Shown here piece after piece: positions 29,556-38,497 of a stretch of 64,000 nt of DNA (position 1 is the first letter of the stretch; each line of letters opens with the position of its first letter). The position numbers and the translations under genes were made by a program. Source of the DNA: Bacillus sp. RO3 (lineage in GTDB: Bacteria > Bacillota > Bacilli > Bacillales > Bacillaceae_B). The notes beneath the pieces are model-generated. The model made no database searches, was not told where the DNA came from, and saw nothing but the letters and a program-made list of their open reading frames with translations. Location: assembly GCF_012911895.1 (NCBI RefSeq), contig NZ_JAAXCV010000030.1, positions 62,001 to 126,000 on the forward strand. The letters are read 5' to 3'.

Positions 29556-29753
29556 CTAATATTTCCTTTTTTGAATTAATTTTTGCTTCTGCATGACTTC
29601 ATAGGATTTGTGAATAATGTCCGTCAAGACATCCCCTTTATAAACCCTTCCGATTTTCGTATTTTGCTGATAGTATTCAACGATTTCATCCAATTTCTTT
29701 GATGTTTCCTTATCAACCCTTACATTAAGCTGCATTTTCCCTTGATCTGACAA
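29556..29753 (-). CDS. Small ribbon-helix-helix-like protein
   Basis: The 65-residue product begins with QLNVRVDKETSKKLDEIVEYY, a beta-strand followed by helices in the style of CopG/Arc ribbon-helix-helix DNA-binding proteins, and has a second helix DVLTDIIHKSYEVMQKQ and a basic end. The start is TTG with a strong AAAAGGGGGG site. An 8-bp inverted repeat with a 20-bp spacer lies in the promoter region, suggesting self-repression. No toxin partner gene is adjacent. I do not recognise the specific family. Confidence 0.65.
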   Translation of the reverse strand: MSDQGKMQLNVRVDKETSKKLDEIVEYYQQNTKIGRVYKGDVLTDIIHKSYEVMQKQKLIQKRKY

Positions 29754-29785
29754 GGTTCGCCCCCCTTTTCTATCAATATGTTATC

Positions 29786-29821
29786 ATTTGCTAGCATATT
29801 ATTATCACTAGTATAGCAAAT
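29786..29821. promoter_or_regulatory. Inverted repeat in promoter of RHH-like gene
   Basis: ATTTGCTA (29786-29793) and TAGCAAAT (29814-29821) are perfect inverted repeats, 20 bp apart, 33-68 bp ahead of the RHH-like start. They flank AT-rich sequence that could contain the -10 region. The layout suits dimeric ribbon-helix-helix binding. Confidence 0.45.
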
Positions 29822-29873
29822 GCTACCTTTTATATATACCGGCAAATGGTCTAAATAGGCATATTCCCATGGA

Positions 29874-29908
29874 AAAAAGCCCGAGCGTTTATGGACCCAG
29901 GCTTTCCT
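29874..29908 (-). terminator. Terminator after the cyanophycinase-like gene
   Basis: On the minus strand AAAGCCTGGG and CTCGGGCTT pair imperfectly around a loop and run into TTTTTTCC, directly after the stop at 29916. Confidence 0.7.
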
Positions 29909-29915
29909 TTCCATT

Positions 29916-32444
29916 CTATTGGTTTTTAATCGAGACTTTTACTGGTACGATATCCATTTTAACATTCAGATAAGAGTAATCATCTTTGTTCCCATCTTTA
30001 TAACCCCAAAAGCCTTCCGTTTGATTTCCTTTTTTGAACGTCAATTCGAATCCTTCATCTTCAGCGAAACTATAACTCTTTACTTCTTCCTGCCCAAAGT
30101 TATCAAGGAGGCTGTAGCTTACATAATTTGCAAGGGACGGATGCGGCGTTAATACACCTGTATGAGGAAGAGCTTTATATTCATAGTATTCATAGTCTTT
30201 GGTAGAAACCTTATGATCACTTATGTAATATTCCATTGTATTTAAATTAAATTGATCACCAGAGGTAATCCATGATAAATGTATGTTTTTATACGTATGA
30301 GATGATGGTGACAGGTCTGACTGACTCAAATCCACTACTGAAACACCGCCTCTTCCCTTTATTTCAATGGTCTTAGCTTCGTTATCCACTATCATAGCCG
30401 TATCTTCATCGATTCCATAAGACCATTCATTGTCTTCCCCGTGTTCGGCGGTGGCTGCTATCAAACGTCCCAATCGTGCTTTTTTATCAAAATGCTGATC
30501 CACGATACCGTACGGGAAGAATCCTAATCCCTTCTCGAGATATCCAGGTCCGCCTTCTTGTTGGAACATTCCGTTATACGTATCTGTAAAGCCATTTGTC
30601 AGCGTGTCGAAGCTTCCACCTCCAGCAATCATCACATCGCTCATGATCGCAGCCCCTGCACTCGTTCCTCCGAGAACGGCTCCCTCTCGATATATCTTCC
30701 AAATATTTTCAAGAGCCAATGATTTTGATCCATCTTGGTTTAACAATGACCGGGTGATATCTGTTTGATCTCCACCTACAAACCAAATGGCATCATAGTT
30801 CAAAATATTTTCTGCTACATCTGGATTATTTTTATTATTCATCCATTTAGACTCATCTTCTTCTGTTCCTTTAAAGTCATGATTCGATAGTGGAAGAATG
30901 TCAATATTTTCATCAGACACACCGTATGATGTCAGATCCACTTTAAATGCATGTGAAGACTTTAAGCTAGAACTTGCAGCCGGGATGATCCCTATCTTCC
31001 CGTTTACACCAGCCCTATTAATGAATTCGCTGTATACCTCTTCGTTACTACTCCCTAAAGCCCCCCCTGCGATTACCAGGCTTCCTTTGGTTTCGCTGAC
31101 AAAAGAACTTTCAGATACTTCTAATGAAGATGAATGAAAGTCTTTTGAAAGCTGACTATTCTTTTTAACATTCATTGATACAGGTGAGACATTCATTTCC
31201 ACATGTAACAGGGAGTAAGAATCCTTTTGTCCATCCTGATAACCCCAATACCCGTTTGTTTCATCTGTCTGCCTGAACTTCAGTTCAAAACCATTTCCAT
31301 CACTATCATATATATAACTGTAAACCTCTCTTACAGCCTCATTGTCCACAAGGGAATACGACAGGTAATGGGGTAATGTTCCATAGGATGATAGAACTCC
31401 AGTGGCGGGCAGTGGTTTGAAATGATAATATTCATAGCCTTTTGTTTCAACCTTATCCTCACTTATGTTGAATTCGTTCTCTTTCACATTAAGTACATCT
31501 CCGGGAGAGAGATAGCTGAGATCAATGTTCTTTATTTCTTTCCCTGTGAGGGCTGATCGGGATACATCCACTACCGTAATGTTGCTTCTGCCTACTACTG
31601 AAATGGTCTGTTTTTCATTGTTCACCACCATCGCCGTATCTTCATCAATTCCATAGGCAAAATGGGCTTTGTCCGTTTCATAGCGGATGGCTGATGCAGC
31701 CAGTCTGCCTAATCGTGATCTTTCATTAAAATGTTGATCTACGATTCCCCATTGAAAGAATCCCAGCCCTTTTTCAATGTAGACAGGTGCATATTCTTCA
31801 TCCGGATCGGATACGTCTTCAGTGACAAACTGTTGACGAAGCCCTCCTAGACTGTCACCCCCTGTAATCATCACATCACTCATGATGGCCGCTCCGGCAC
31901 TTGTCCCACCCAGGACGGCTCCCTTTCGATAAATATTCCACATCTCATTTAATGCTTTCGTGTTTTTCCCATTTTTCTTCACCAATGCCTCTGTGATCTT
32001 AAGCTGGTCTCCTCCGACAAACCAAATTCCTGTCAGCTTCTTGATTCTTTCTGTTATTTCTTTCTTTTGAGCATTATTTTTCCATTTGCTTTCGTCTTCC
32101 TCTGAACCTGAGAAATCGTGAGCTGAAAGAGGAAGGATTTCAATCGATTTTTCATCTACACCATACGAAATCAAATCTCTTTTGAATTGATTTGATGATT
32201 TCAGAGAGCCTGAAGCAGAAGGAACGATACCAATTTTTGCTTTCTCTTTCCCTCCTGACAATTTGATGAATTCTTCGTAAACAGCCGCGTTACTGCTGCC
32301 TAAAGCTCCTCCTACAATCACTAGATTCCCCTTGATGCTACTCTTGTTTTCGTTGGCATATGCGCTGGTTGCCAAGCTGATGATAACTGTAAATACGGTC
32401 AGCATAATAAATAAATTCTTTGCTTTACCCCAATAATCATTCAT
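29916..32444 (-). CDS. Secreted tandem cyanophycinase-like (S51) protein
   Basis: The 842-residue product has a signal peptide (hydrophobic LFIMLTVFTVIISLATSAYA, residues 11-30) and two full copies of a peptidase S51/cyanophycinase-like unit, about 37-425 and 450-840. Each copy has LVIVGGALGSSN or LVIAGGALGSSN at its start, WFVGGDQ, the nucleophile elbow GGTSAGAAIMSD (Ser 182 and Ser 595), GLGFF...IVDQHF and YGIDEDTAM, and then a beta-rich tail ending in NGYWGYQDG or EGFWGYKDG. Both copies appear catalytically complete. Family members cleave beta-Asp-Arg bonds; the substrate outside this cell is unknown. I chose ATG 32444 (GGGGG upstream). Confidence 0.85.
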   Translation of the reverse strand: MNDYWGKAKNLFIMLTVFTVIISLATSAYANENKSSIKGNLVIVGGALGSSNAAVYEEFIKLSGGKEKAKIGIVPSASGSLKSSNQFKRDLISYGVDEKSIEILPLSAHDFSGSEEDESKWKNNAQKKEITERIKKLTGIWFVGGDQLKITEALVKKNGKNTKALNEMWNIYRKGAVLGGTSAGAAIMSDVMITGGDSLGGLRQQFVTEDVSDPDEEYAPVYIEKGLGFFQWGIVDQHFNERSRLGRLAASAIRYETDKAHFAYGIDEDTAMVVNNEKQTISVVGRSNITVVDVSRSALTGKEIKNIDLSYLSPGDVLNVKENEFNISEDKVETKGYEYYHFKPLPATGVLSSYGTLPHYLSYSLVDNEAVREVYSYIYDSDGNGFELKFRQTDETNGYWGYQDGQKDSYSLLHVEMNVSPVSMNVKKNSQLSKDFHSSSLEVSESSFVSETKGSLVIAGGALGSSNEEVYSEFINRAGVNGKIGIIPAASSSLKSSHAFKVDLTSYGVSDENIDILPLSNHDFKGTEEDESKWMNNKNNPDVAENILNYDAIWFVGGDQTDITRSLLNQDGSKSLALENIWKIYREGAVLGGTSAGAAIMSDVMIAGGGSFDTLTNGFTDTYNGMFQQEGGPGYLEKGLGFFPYGIVDQHFDKKARLGRLIAATAEHGEDNEWSYGIDEDTAMIVDNEAKTIEIKGRGGVSVVDLSQSDLSPSSHTYKNIHLSWITSGDQFNLNTMEYYISDHKVSTKDYEYYEYKALPHTGVLTPHPSLANYVSYSLLDNFGQEEVKSYSFAEDEGFELTFKKGNQTEGFWGYKDGNKDDYSYLNVKMDIVPVKVSIKNQ

Positions 32445-32586
32445 CAATCTTTCCCCCTTCTATTAATCTGTCTTCCATTCATTATCATGCAATTTTCGTG
32501 CCAATTCTAAATTATCAGAATGATCGGCATTCCCAGAGACAAAGGGTTAATATGGGATATTTATGGTGAGATAAAAAATGAACCAA

Positions 32587-32628
32587 TAAAAAAACCTCAA
32601 CATTCGTAATGATACGAATGTTGAGGTT
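32587..32628 (-). terminator. Terminator after the 93-residue gene
   Basis: AACCTCAACATTCGTA and TACGAATGTTGAGGTT form a 16-bp stem. The minus-strand tail is TTTTTTTATTG. Confidence 0.9.
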
Positions 32629-32637
32629 AAAACTCGT

Positions 32638-32919
32638 TTACCTGATATTTTCCATGCAATATGAAAGAAGGAGACTTTCTTCATCTTCTTCTAATTCAAA
32701 ATCAAGATATGCTTCAGTGTTTCTTTCAACTATGGTCGACTGTACGATCCTGGAACCGCTCTCGTCACGAACAAAAATGGCTTTTATATATATACCCTGC
32801 TCGCTGTAAAGTTCATCATCCTCGGGTACTTCAATATCAAGTATAACTTCATAACGCTCTCCGCTAAGGATTCCGGTAGGATCTTTAAGTTCCTCTGCAG
32901 TATGCCTTGTAATGTTCAT
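32638..32919 (-). CDS. Hypothetical acidic protein (DUF6509-like)
   Basis: The 93-residue acidic product starts MNITRHTAEELKDPTGILSGERYE and contains SRIVQSTIVERNTEAYLDFELEEDEE. It resembles small Bacillus proteins labelled DUF6509, as I remember them. There is no membrane segment and only one cysteine near the C terminus. It is a single-gene unit with an AAAGGAAG site and its own terminator. Function unknown. Confidence 0.75.
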   Translation of the reverse strand: MNITRHTAEELKDPTGILSGERYEVILDIEVPEDDELYSEQGIYIKAIFVRDESGSRIVQSTIVERNTEAYLDFELEEDEESLLLSYCMENIR

Positions 32920-33088
32920 TTCTCTGACTTCCTTTCAATGTGAAACAAGTTTCGTTTATCACCCTATTATACACCTAAACCGGTGGATTTTAAAAACGTA
33001 TTCCTCTCATCACTCTTAACCAAATGAATGGGCTTGCTGCATAATCTTCGTTATAATAGAAAGAGATACGATTTAAGGAGAGAATTCA

Positions 33089-33385
33089 ATGAACTCTAAA
33101 GAAATGCAGGAAAAAATCATTCAAAATTATCAGAAGGACGAGCATATGATGATTCTCGTTTTCGCTCAGTGGTGCGTTAACCACGATCTTGATCCGGCTT
33201 TTCTCTACCGAAAGGCCTATCCCGATCAAGATGCTAATCCAGCCCTTTTGCAGGGGATCGACTTAACTGTACCTAAAGAAGAATCTGAATAAATCCCTGA
33301 TACGACCTTACTCGGTGTCCTCTCCCTGTTTGGAAACGATGATCTCGCACAGGTGGTGACAGAAGAGATCCGCAAACGGAAATGA
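33089..33385 (+). pseudogene. Small conserved-looking gene with in-frame TAA
   Basis: From ATG 33089 (AAGGAGAG upstream) the first 67 codons encode MNSKEMQEKIIQNYQKDEHM, MILVFAQWCVNHDLDPAFLY and a Lys/Glu end, stopping at TAA 33290-33292. The same frame then continues for 30 more codons (IPDTTLLGVLSLFGNDDLAQ, VVTEEIRKRK) to TGA 33383-33385. The extension has protein-like composition and periodic hydrophobics, so the original product was probably 98 residues. It may be a recent nonsense mutation, a sequencing error, or a real shorter protein. I do not recognise the family. Confidence 0.6.
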
Positions 33386-33421
33386 GGGGGACCCTTTTAA
33401 TCATTGAAACAGGCAGTATAT

Positions 33422-33456
33422 GCGGTGAAACACTTTCTGTGTTCCACCGCCATTTT
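33422..33456 (+). terminator. Terminator after the 33089 gene
   Basis: GCGGTGAAACAC and GTGTTCCACCGC pair with one mismatch around a five-base loop, followed by CATTTTAG. It lies after the distal stop at 33385, which fits the longer reading of the gene. Confidence 0.6.
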
Positions 33457-33526
33457 AGACCCTTCACTATTATTGCAGAAACTCACAGCTTCATAGCAGC
33501 AAGATGTATCATATTCCAGATTTCCT

Positions 33527-33922
33527 TTAGAAGAACATTCCGACACAATGCAACCCTGTTACTAAAAGGACAGCGCTTCCAGCGGTTACGATCAGCAACC
33601 CTCTCTTGAAATCCTCTTTCCATTCTTCTGCACCAATGAACACCAAGCCAAACCCCATCAAAACAAACGCAATGTATTTCAGGACATCAAAATCTAAAAA
33701 AAGCCCCATAAAAAGAGCCATAATACCAATATAAACCAATGCAATCAAGAGAAGCGTGACTGGGTTCCTAAGCTCCTCTTTTAATTTCTCCTTCTCCACA
33801 GAAGACAAATTACGGTATGTTCTCATGATGTATAAAGACACTATTACCATACAAAAAAAGATAATTGAGAGTTTAATCGCCAACAAGCCCATCCTCCGAC
33901 TCAAAAAAATTAGTAAATACAT
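33527..33922 (-). CDS. Small hypothetical membrane protein
   Basis: The product is up to 131 residues with four hydrophobic stretches: an N-terminal helix (IKLSIIFFCMVIVSLYIM), a pair in the middle (VTLLLIALVYIGIMALFMGLFL and YIAFVLMGFGLVFIGAEEW) and a C-terminal one (LLIVTAGSAVLLVTGLHCVGMFF). A charged linker (YRNLSSVEKEKLKEELRNP) follows the first. The start is uncertain: ATG 33922 has only a weak site, while GGAGG sits just before TTG codons near 33886. No family recognised. Confidence 0.6.
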   Translation of the reverse strand: MYLLIFLSRRMGLLAIKLSIIFFCMVIVSLYIMRTYRNLSSVEKEKLKEELRNPVTLLLIALVYIGIMALFMGLFLDFDVLKYIAFVLMGFGLVFIGAEEWKEDFKRGLLIVTAGSAVLLVTGLHCVGMFF

Positions 33923-34021
33923 CTTTCTTTCTATTCATCATGATGTTCTTTCTTCATTGCATTTGCACATTCTACCAAATTTTCTCATTTTACTATACCA
34001 TCTATCTCCACCGGTAAGAAG

Positions 34022-34059
34022 CAAAAAAAATCCCCTTCGTACACGGTAATACGAAGGGA
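34022..34059 (-). terminator. Terminator after the 34068 gene
   Basis: On the minus strand CCCTTCGTA and TACGAAGGG pair around a short loop and are followed by GATTTTTTTT. Confidence 0.88.
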
Positions 34060-34067
34060 GGGTCATT

Positions 34068-34649
34068 TCACCCTGCATCCACTGACTCCAGAAGGTGAAA
34101 AAGGAAATCATATACGAGCTCATAGGCTGCCAGCATGGTTAATCCTTCATGAAAATCAGGGTGATCATTTAAGGTGAAGTTCAGATCCCACAACCCGTCC
34201 TCCCCATTGAATAACAAATCATAGGAAGTATTTCCGTTAAGCGTTTCATCAAGGTATTTCTCGATAGGATCACGTTGTTTTTTCTGTAACTTTAATCCAA
34301 GCATCGCATCATATGTTCCAAACACATCGTCCACTTCCAATGAAACAGCATCCACTCCGATCACTTCGAACCACGCTGATTCAAGGAAAATGAACTCGTC
34401 TATGTGTTCCTTCAGGTAACTGATCGATTGTTGTTCAATAAATTGGTAAGACTCAACGTTAATCAATTCTTCTGTTTCCTTATGGCTTCGCTCAATGTAA
34501 GCTTCCTCAAACCGCGAAGCAGACGACGGGGGATGAATCTTATCAGTTCCTGTTAACCCTTGCTTAACTGCATAATCTTTTTCCAGTTGAAATAATGCCA
34601 CCTTACCATCCGACTCATCAATAAATTGCTGTAATCTTTTTGAAAGCAT
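34068..34649 (-). CDS. Hypothetical acidic protein, about 193 residues
   Basis: A soluble acidic protein with no clear motif. The N terminus (MLSKRLQQFIDESDGKVALF) is helical, and the C-terminal half contains LLFNGEDGLWDLNFTLNDHP and LAAYELVYDFLFHLLESVD. Similar Bacillus proteins are sometimes labelled branched-chain aminotransferase, but I see none of the PLP-enzyme features, so I would not use that name. A strong TGGAGGG site and its own terminator support a real gene. Function unknown. Confidence 0.72.
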   Translation of the reverse strand: MLSKRLQQFIDESDGKVALFQLEKDYAVKQGLTGTDKIHPPSSASRFEEAYIERSHKETEELINVESYQFIEQQSISYLKEHIDEFIFLESAWFEVIGVDAVSLEVDDVFGTYDAMLGLKLQKKQRDPIEKYLDETLNGNTSYDLLFNGEDGLWDLNFTLNDHPDFHEGLTMLAAYELVYDFLFHLLESVDAG

Positions 34650-34690
34650 CCTTTACCCTCCATTATCATATGGTCTACTTCTTGTATGTA

Positions 34691-35440
34691 CTACTCTAAC
34701 TCTAAGTATACAGGACAATGATCGCTGCCGAGGATTTCCGAATGAATCTGAGCTTCCTTAATCATTGGGGAGATCCGGCTCGAAACAATAAAATAGTCGA
34801 TTCTCCATCCTATATTCCGTTCACGGACATGATCCATATAAGACCACCAGCTAAATGCATCCTCCCTTTTAGGATGGACATGTCGGAAACTATCGACAAA
34901 CCCCTCCCTGAGAAGAATGGTCATTTTCTCCCGCTCTTCATCCGTAAATCCTGAATTTCCTCGATTGGACTTGTCGTTTTTTAAGTCGATTTCAGCATGC
35001 GCGACATTCAAATCCCCACAGAGAACGACAGGTTTCTCCTTGTCCAATTTTAGAAGATACTCTCTTAACGCATCCTCCCACTCAAGACGTTCACCAATCC
35101 TTGAAAGATCTCTTTTGGAATTAGGGGTGTACACATTAACCAAATAAAAAGAATCAAATTCACATGTGATGATCCTCCCTTCAGGTTCACTATCACCGTT
35201 CATTCCATATGCAACCGACAATGGCTTTTTTTTAGTAAATACGGCTGTTCCAGAGTACCCTTTTCTTATCGCATAGTTCCAATATTGATGATAACCTTTT
35301 AAATCCAACGAAATTTGTCCGTCTTGGAGCTTTGTTTCTTGCAGGCAAAAAACATCTGCATCCACCCGTTGGAAATAATCCAAAAATCCTTTTTTCACAC
35401 ATGCTCTTATACCATTTACATTCCAGGACACCAGATTCAT
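34691..35440 (-). CDS. exoA: Exodeoxyribonuclease III / AP endonuclease
   Basis: The 249-residue DNA repair enzyme cuts at abasic sites and removes 3' blocks. All exonuclease III signatures are present: VSWNVNGIRACVKKGF, DVFCLQETKLQ (metal Glu), VNVYTPNSKRDLSRI, CGDLNVAHAEIDLKN (Asp/Asn) and the C-terminal ILGSDHCPV catalytic Asp-His. It matches B. subtilis ExoA in length. Single-gene unit; 830 bp without genes follow upstream. Confidence 0.95.
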   Translation of the reverse strand: MNLVSWNVNGIRACVKKGFLDYFQRVDADVFCLQETKLQDGQISLDLKGYHQYWNYAIRKGYSGTAVFTKKKPLSVAYGMNGDSEPEGRIITCEFDSFYLVNVYTPNSKRDLSRIGERLEWEDALREYLLKLDKEKPVVLCGDLNVAHAEIDLKNDKSNRGNSGFTDEEREKMTILLREGFVDSFRHVHPKREDAFSWWSYMDHVRERNIGWRIDYFIVSSRISPMIKEAQIHSEILGSDHCPVYLELE

Positions 35441-35590
35441 TTTGTCTTATTTAACCCCTTTTTATAAAACATTTCTCTTAATTATCGTACCATAAAGCTG
35501 CACCTGATCCTTTATTATCCTAAAATAATATGTCATTTTTCGATTATTATTCTAAAATAGTTTCAAGTGCATTCCGACATTATCGCACAA

Positions 35591-35933
35591 AAAGAGGCTT
35601 GGACATAACTTAAAAACCCTCACATTAACACAAACAATTCCAGTGAGGCGTCTTTATACCTCTAATGATTTCCCTCCAATACTCCGCTTTCCGCAGGTAG
35701 CCCGTGAGCCTCCTGATAGGGATGCGGAATGGCTTTGCTCAGAGGCTGATAAGGTCTCACATATGCTTCCCTTCCCGCAGGAGTATGCGTCTTGTACTCC
35801 AGTCAACCTCTGGATAGAATTGAAATCTTAGGTGTATTTCAATAAACGCAAAACCCGAACTATATTCCGTTTTTTGCAGGAATATTAGTTCGGATTTTAT
35901 TTAGGTATAAATCCTTCTGTCCCCAACCTCTTT
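35591..35933 (+). repeat. Dispersed repeat element, copy A
   Basis: A 343-bp intergenic element beginning AAAGAGGCTTGGACATAAC and ending CCCCAACCTCTTT, so its ends form a 13-bp imperfect inverted repeat. Near the right end CCCGAACTATATTCC pairs with GGAATATTAGTTCGG. A diverged copy in the opposite orientation lies at 49939-50239, sharing both ends, the CACAT-AACAC-CAATT-CAGTG block and the internal hairpin. An open frame inside (62 codons) looks like a chance frame. Similar Cys/Pro/Ser-coding repeats are common in Bacillus genomes in my memory. Confidence 0.75.
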
Positions 35934-36271
35934 CACTTTTTTTCTTTCGTTAGGGAGCAATTGATTTCAAAGGGAGTTTCTTTCATCTTATCCAGATGCA
36001 GTTTCTGTTGTGATTACAGATATTTTGCTCTTTGTTGTTATGTTCATTTAGCTCTTTCACCTTTCACTCTTAAAGATGTTGAGGGGAACTTCGAAGTCAC
36101 CAACTGATATACTGGCGTCCCGATCAAGAGCAGTTCCCCTCATCTTCGGGGAGAACGTACGTTAAAAAAACATCATTTTTGTGAAGAGAGCGTTTTGGAA
36201 ATATATGAAATACAAGGGCAATAGCAAGCCCACTGTTCAGGTATCCTTGTTCTCTTACTGTTTTGACTTTT
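35934..36271. other. Gene-free stretch with one large hairpin
   Basis: No gene is visible. GAGGGGAACT (36081-36090) and AGTTCCCCTC (36132-36141) form a perfect 10-bp stem around a 41-nt loop, followed by a small CCCC/GGGG hairpin. There is no T tract on either side, so it does not look like a terminator. It might be a structured RNA or an operator; no promoter was convincing. Confidence 0.4.
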
Positions 36272-37366
36272 TTACCTATGAATAAATTCATTCATTCCCT
36301 GAAAAATGTCTTCTTTCAGGGAATTTACTTTTGAGAAGTCCATGGCATTTACATAGATGGATTCAAGTCGTTGACGCTGATTTTTCGCTTCTTTCAAATA
36401 CGAGACGGCTTCTTTCATTTTATCCTTATAACCTTGTGTCGTCCGTTCAATTTCATCAGCATATTTCTCGTCTGTCCCTTTCGTGATGCATCTTTCATAC
36501 ATGTCGATGATTTCATCAGAATTCCGATCTGGAAAGTATTCATGGGGTGCGGTACTATCGAAAATGGCGATTCCTTTCTCCCGGATGATCAACATATCAA
36601 GACTATTCGGATCAAATCCACAATGATAGACCTCTACATCGAAACCTCTTTCTTCTCCGGCAGCAGCAATTTTCTTTAACATCGTCGACTTCCCTGAACC
36701 TGCTCTCCCTTTAATGAAGTAACGTTTGGGAACATCCTCTGTTAAGTTCTGAATGAAGTCTACTGCCCCTTCGGGTGTCGCCGCTCCTAAAAACCGATGT
36801 TTAACTGCCGGGGTTTTAGACAAGTTCTGATTATGAAAGAAGAGGGATATCAACTCATCTGTTAATTCGTTCGCTTCCTTGAAGTCCATATTGGAAATAT
36901 ATATATCCTCAATTTCGTCATGTGCTCTCAAGGACGCGGCAAAGCTTGTGTAAGCTTTGTTAAAAAGGGAGGCAATATGATCATTCAATTTAAGAATCAC
37001 TTCTCTATGACGGGAAAGTTCCTCAGAGTCCCAGGCCACCCCTAAATTTACATATTCCTCGATGACTCCCGGAGCCTTCGGTTCTATCACATGAGGCGCT
37101 GTTCCATCAACAACTCCCACTCCAAACTCCGGAAGAAGGACACCATCGATGGATTGATTATCAGAAGCACAATGTAAATAGTCCACGTCTAATCCTTTTT
37201 CCTCAAAACGTTCTCCAATAGACTTCATCAAAGAGGATTTACCCGTACCCGGACCACCTTTTAATATATATAATCTTCCCAATCCTTCCAGAACGGAATC
37301 ATAAAGACTGTAAAAACCTTTAGCCGTATTCCCTCCAGCATAATAATGCCGAACCTTTCCTGCCAT
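36272..37366 (-). CDS. Two-domain P-loop ATPase (PRK06851-like)
   Basis: The 364-residue protein has two similar NTPase halves: Walker A ILKGGPGTGKSSLMKSIG (about residue 35) and FIKGRAGSGKSTMLKKIA (about 218). Each half continues with an HCxSDNQSIDGV or HCGFDPNSLDML stretch and a VVDGTAPHV or IFDSTAPHE motif. This internal duplication is typical of the PRK06851 group of uncharacterised Bacillus and Clostridium ATPases; the label is from memory. Role unknown, and neighbours give no hint. Confidence 0.8.
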   Translation of the reverse strand: MAGKVRHYYAGGNTAKGFYSLYDSVLEGLGRLYILKGGPGTGKSSLMKSIGERFEEKGLDVDYLHCASDNQSIDGVLLPEFGVGVVDGTAPHVIEPKAPGVIEEYVNLGVAWDSEELSRHREVILKLNDHIASLFNKAYTSFAASLRAHDEIEDIYISNMDFKEANELTDELISLFFHNQNLSKTPAVKHRFLGAATPEGAVDFIQNLTEDVPKRYFIKGRAGSGKSTMLKKIAAAGEERGFDVEVYHCGFDPNSLDMLIIREKGIAIFDSTAPHEYFPDRNSDEIIDMYERCITKGTDEKYADEIERTTQGYKDKMKEAVSYLKEAKNQRQRLESIYVNAMDFSKVNSLKEDIFQGMNEFIHR

Positions 37367-37442
37367 GCAATCACCCTTTCTACATCATTTCTTTAACGTA
37401 TGATGATGAATAGAAATAGGTGTATGCCTACTGCGAACCTGA

Positions 37443-37476
37443 ATAAAAAAACACTTCCAAGGGATGGAAGTGTTTT
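37443..37476 (-). terminator. Terminator after the AIM24-like gene
   Basis: AACACTTCCA and TGGAAGTGTT pair around a five-base loop; the minus-strand tail is TTTTTTTATTC. Confidence 0.9.
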
Positions 37477-37493
37477 ATAAGCTATTCTGCTCT

Positions 37494-38294
37494 TTAATCG
37501 TCACCGTTTAGGAAGTCACCAATTCCCCCAAGTAAACTTCCTTCACCTGTGGAACGGCCCCCGCCCTGAGGTGCACTCGCATAAATCCTTTCTGCCAGTC
37601 GGCTGAATGGAAGTGACTGGATCCATACGGTCCCTGGGCCGCGAACCGTGGCAAAAAATAACCCTTCTCCCCCCAGGAAGGCTGATTTTATTTTTCCGAC
37701 GTATTCGATGTTATAGTCGACATTTTTGGTCATAGCCACCAGGCACCCCGTATCGACCCGTAACAATTCTCCTGGCTGAAGTTCTTTCTTATGAATCGTT
37801 CCCCCAGCATGAAGAAAAGCTAACCCGTCTCCTTCAAGCTTCTGCATGATAAACCCTTCGCCTCCAAAGAAACCGGTACCTAACTTCTTTTGGAAATCGA
37901 TTCCGACTGATACTCCCTTTGCTGCACAAAGAAAGGCATCCTTCTGACACACAACCTTCCCGCCTAACTCACTTAAGTCGACAGGAATAATCTTCCCAGG
38001 ATAAGGGGCAGCAAAGGAGACATGCTTTTTCCCCATCCCCTCATTGGTGAACACGGTCATGAATAAACTTTCACCTGTTAATATGCGCTTTCCGGCACCC
38101 ACAAGTTTACCTAAGAATCCTCCTGAACTGCCACCTTGTGAGCCGTCACCGAAAATGGTTTCCATCCCGATTCCGTCTTCCATCATCATCATTCCACCAG
38201 CTTCTGCTACAGCGCTTTCGCCGGGATCCAGCTCTATTTCAACAAATTGCATATCATCTCCATGCAATACATACTCAATTTCATGTGAATTCAT
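37494..38294 (-). CDS. AIM24 / TIGR00266-family protein
   Basis: The 266-residue product has the beta-prism pattern of the AIM24/TIGR00266 family: [23 protein letters not shown] near the N terminus, the glycine-rich [25 protein letters not shown], and [29 protein letters not shown]. It has no signal peptide. The C-terminal [24 protein letters not shown] is low-complexity. Family members are found from bacteria to mitochondria without a firm biochemical role. Confidence 0.85.
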   Translation of the reverse strand: MNSHEIEYVLHGDDMQFVEIELDPGESAVAEAGGMMMMEDGIGMETIFGDGSQGGSSGGFLGKLVGAGKRILTGESLFMTVFTNEGMGKKHVSFAAPYPGKIIPVDLSELGGKVVCQKDAFLCAAKGVSVGIDFQKKLGTGFFGGEGFIMQKLEGDGLAFLHAGGTIHKKELQPGELLRVDTGCLVAMTKNVDYNIEYVGKIKSAFLGGEGLFFATVRGPGTVWIQSLPFSRLAERIYASAPQGGGRSTGEGSLLGGIGDFLNGDD

Positions 38295-38446
38295 CCCTTG
38301 TTACCTCCTCTTGAATTTCAAGTATATTTACCTATTCTTCATGACCAATGGGATTCCCTTCCCCAAATCTATATTCGCAATAATGAGAATATAGCATTTT
38401 TATCCCATAGGATGAGGGAAATCTGTTTATTATTGGAGACAACAAT

Positions 38447-38488
38447 CAAAAAGAGCACCTCCCTCTTCATTTCGGTTGGGAGATGCTC
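38447..38488 (-). terminator. Terminator after speD
   Basis: On the minus strand GAGCATCTCCC pairs with GGGAGGTGCTC (one wobble) and is followed by TTTTTGATTG. Confidence 0.88.
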
Positions 38489-38497
38489 ATTTCATTA

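Noticed and set aside
33290..33292. A second stop-codon recoding event, like the TGA in prxU
   Set aside because: The codon is TAA, which is not used for selenocysteine, and no SECIS-like hairpin follows.
35643..35831. A 62-codon plus-strand frame
   Set aside because: It lies wholly inside repeat copy A, has no ribosome site, and its translation (Pro/Ser/Cys-rich) is what such repeats give by chance.
36147..36160. AGAACGTACGTTAA, another LexA-like site
   Set aside because: It lacks a nearby downstream gene in a suitable position and the outer bases do not fit.
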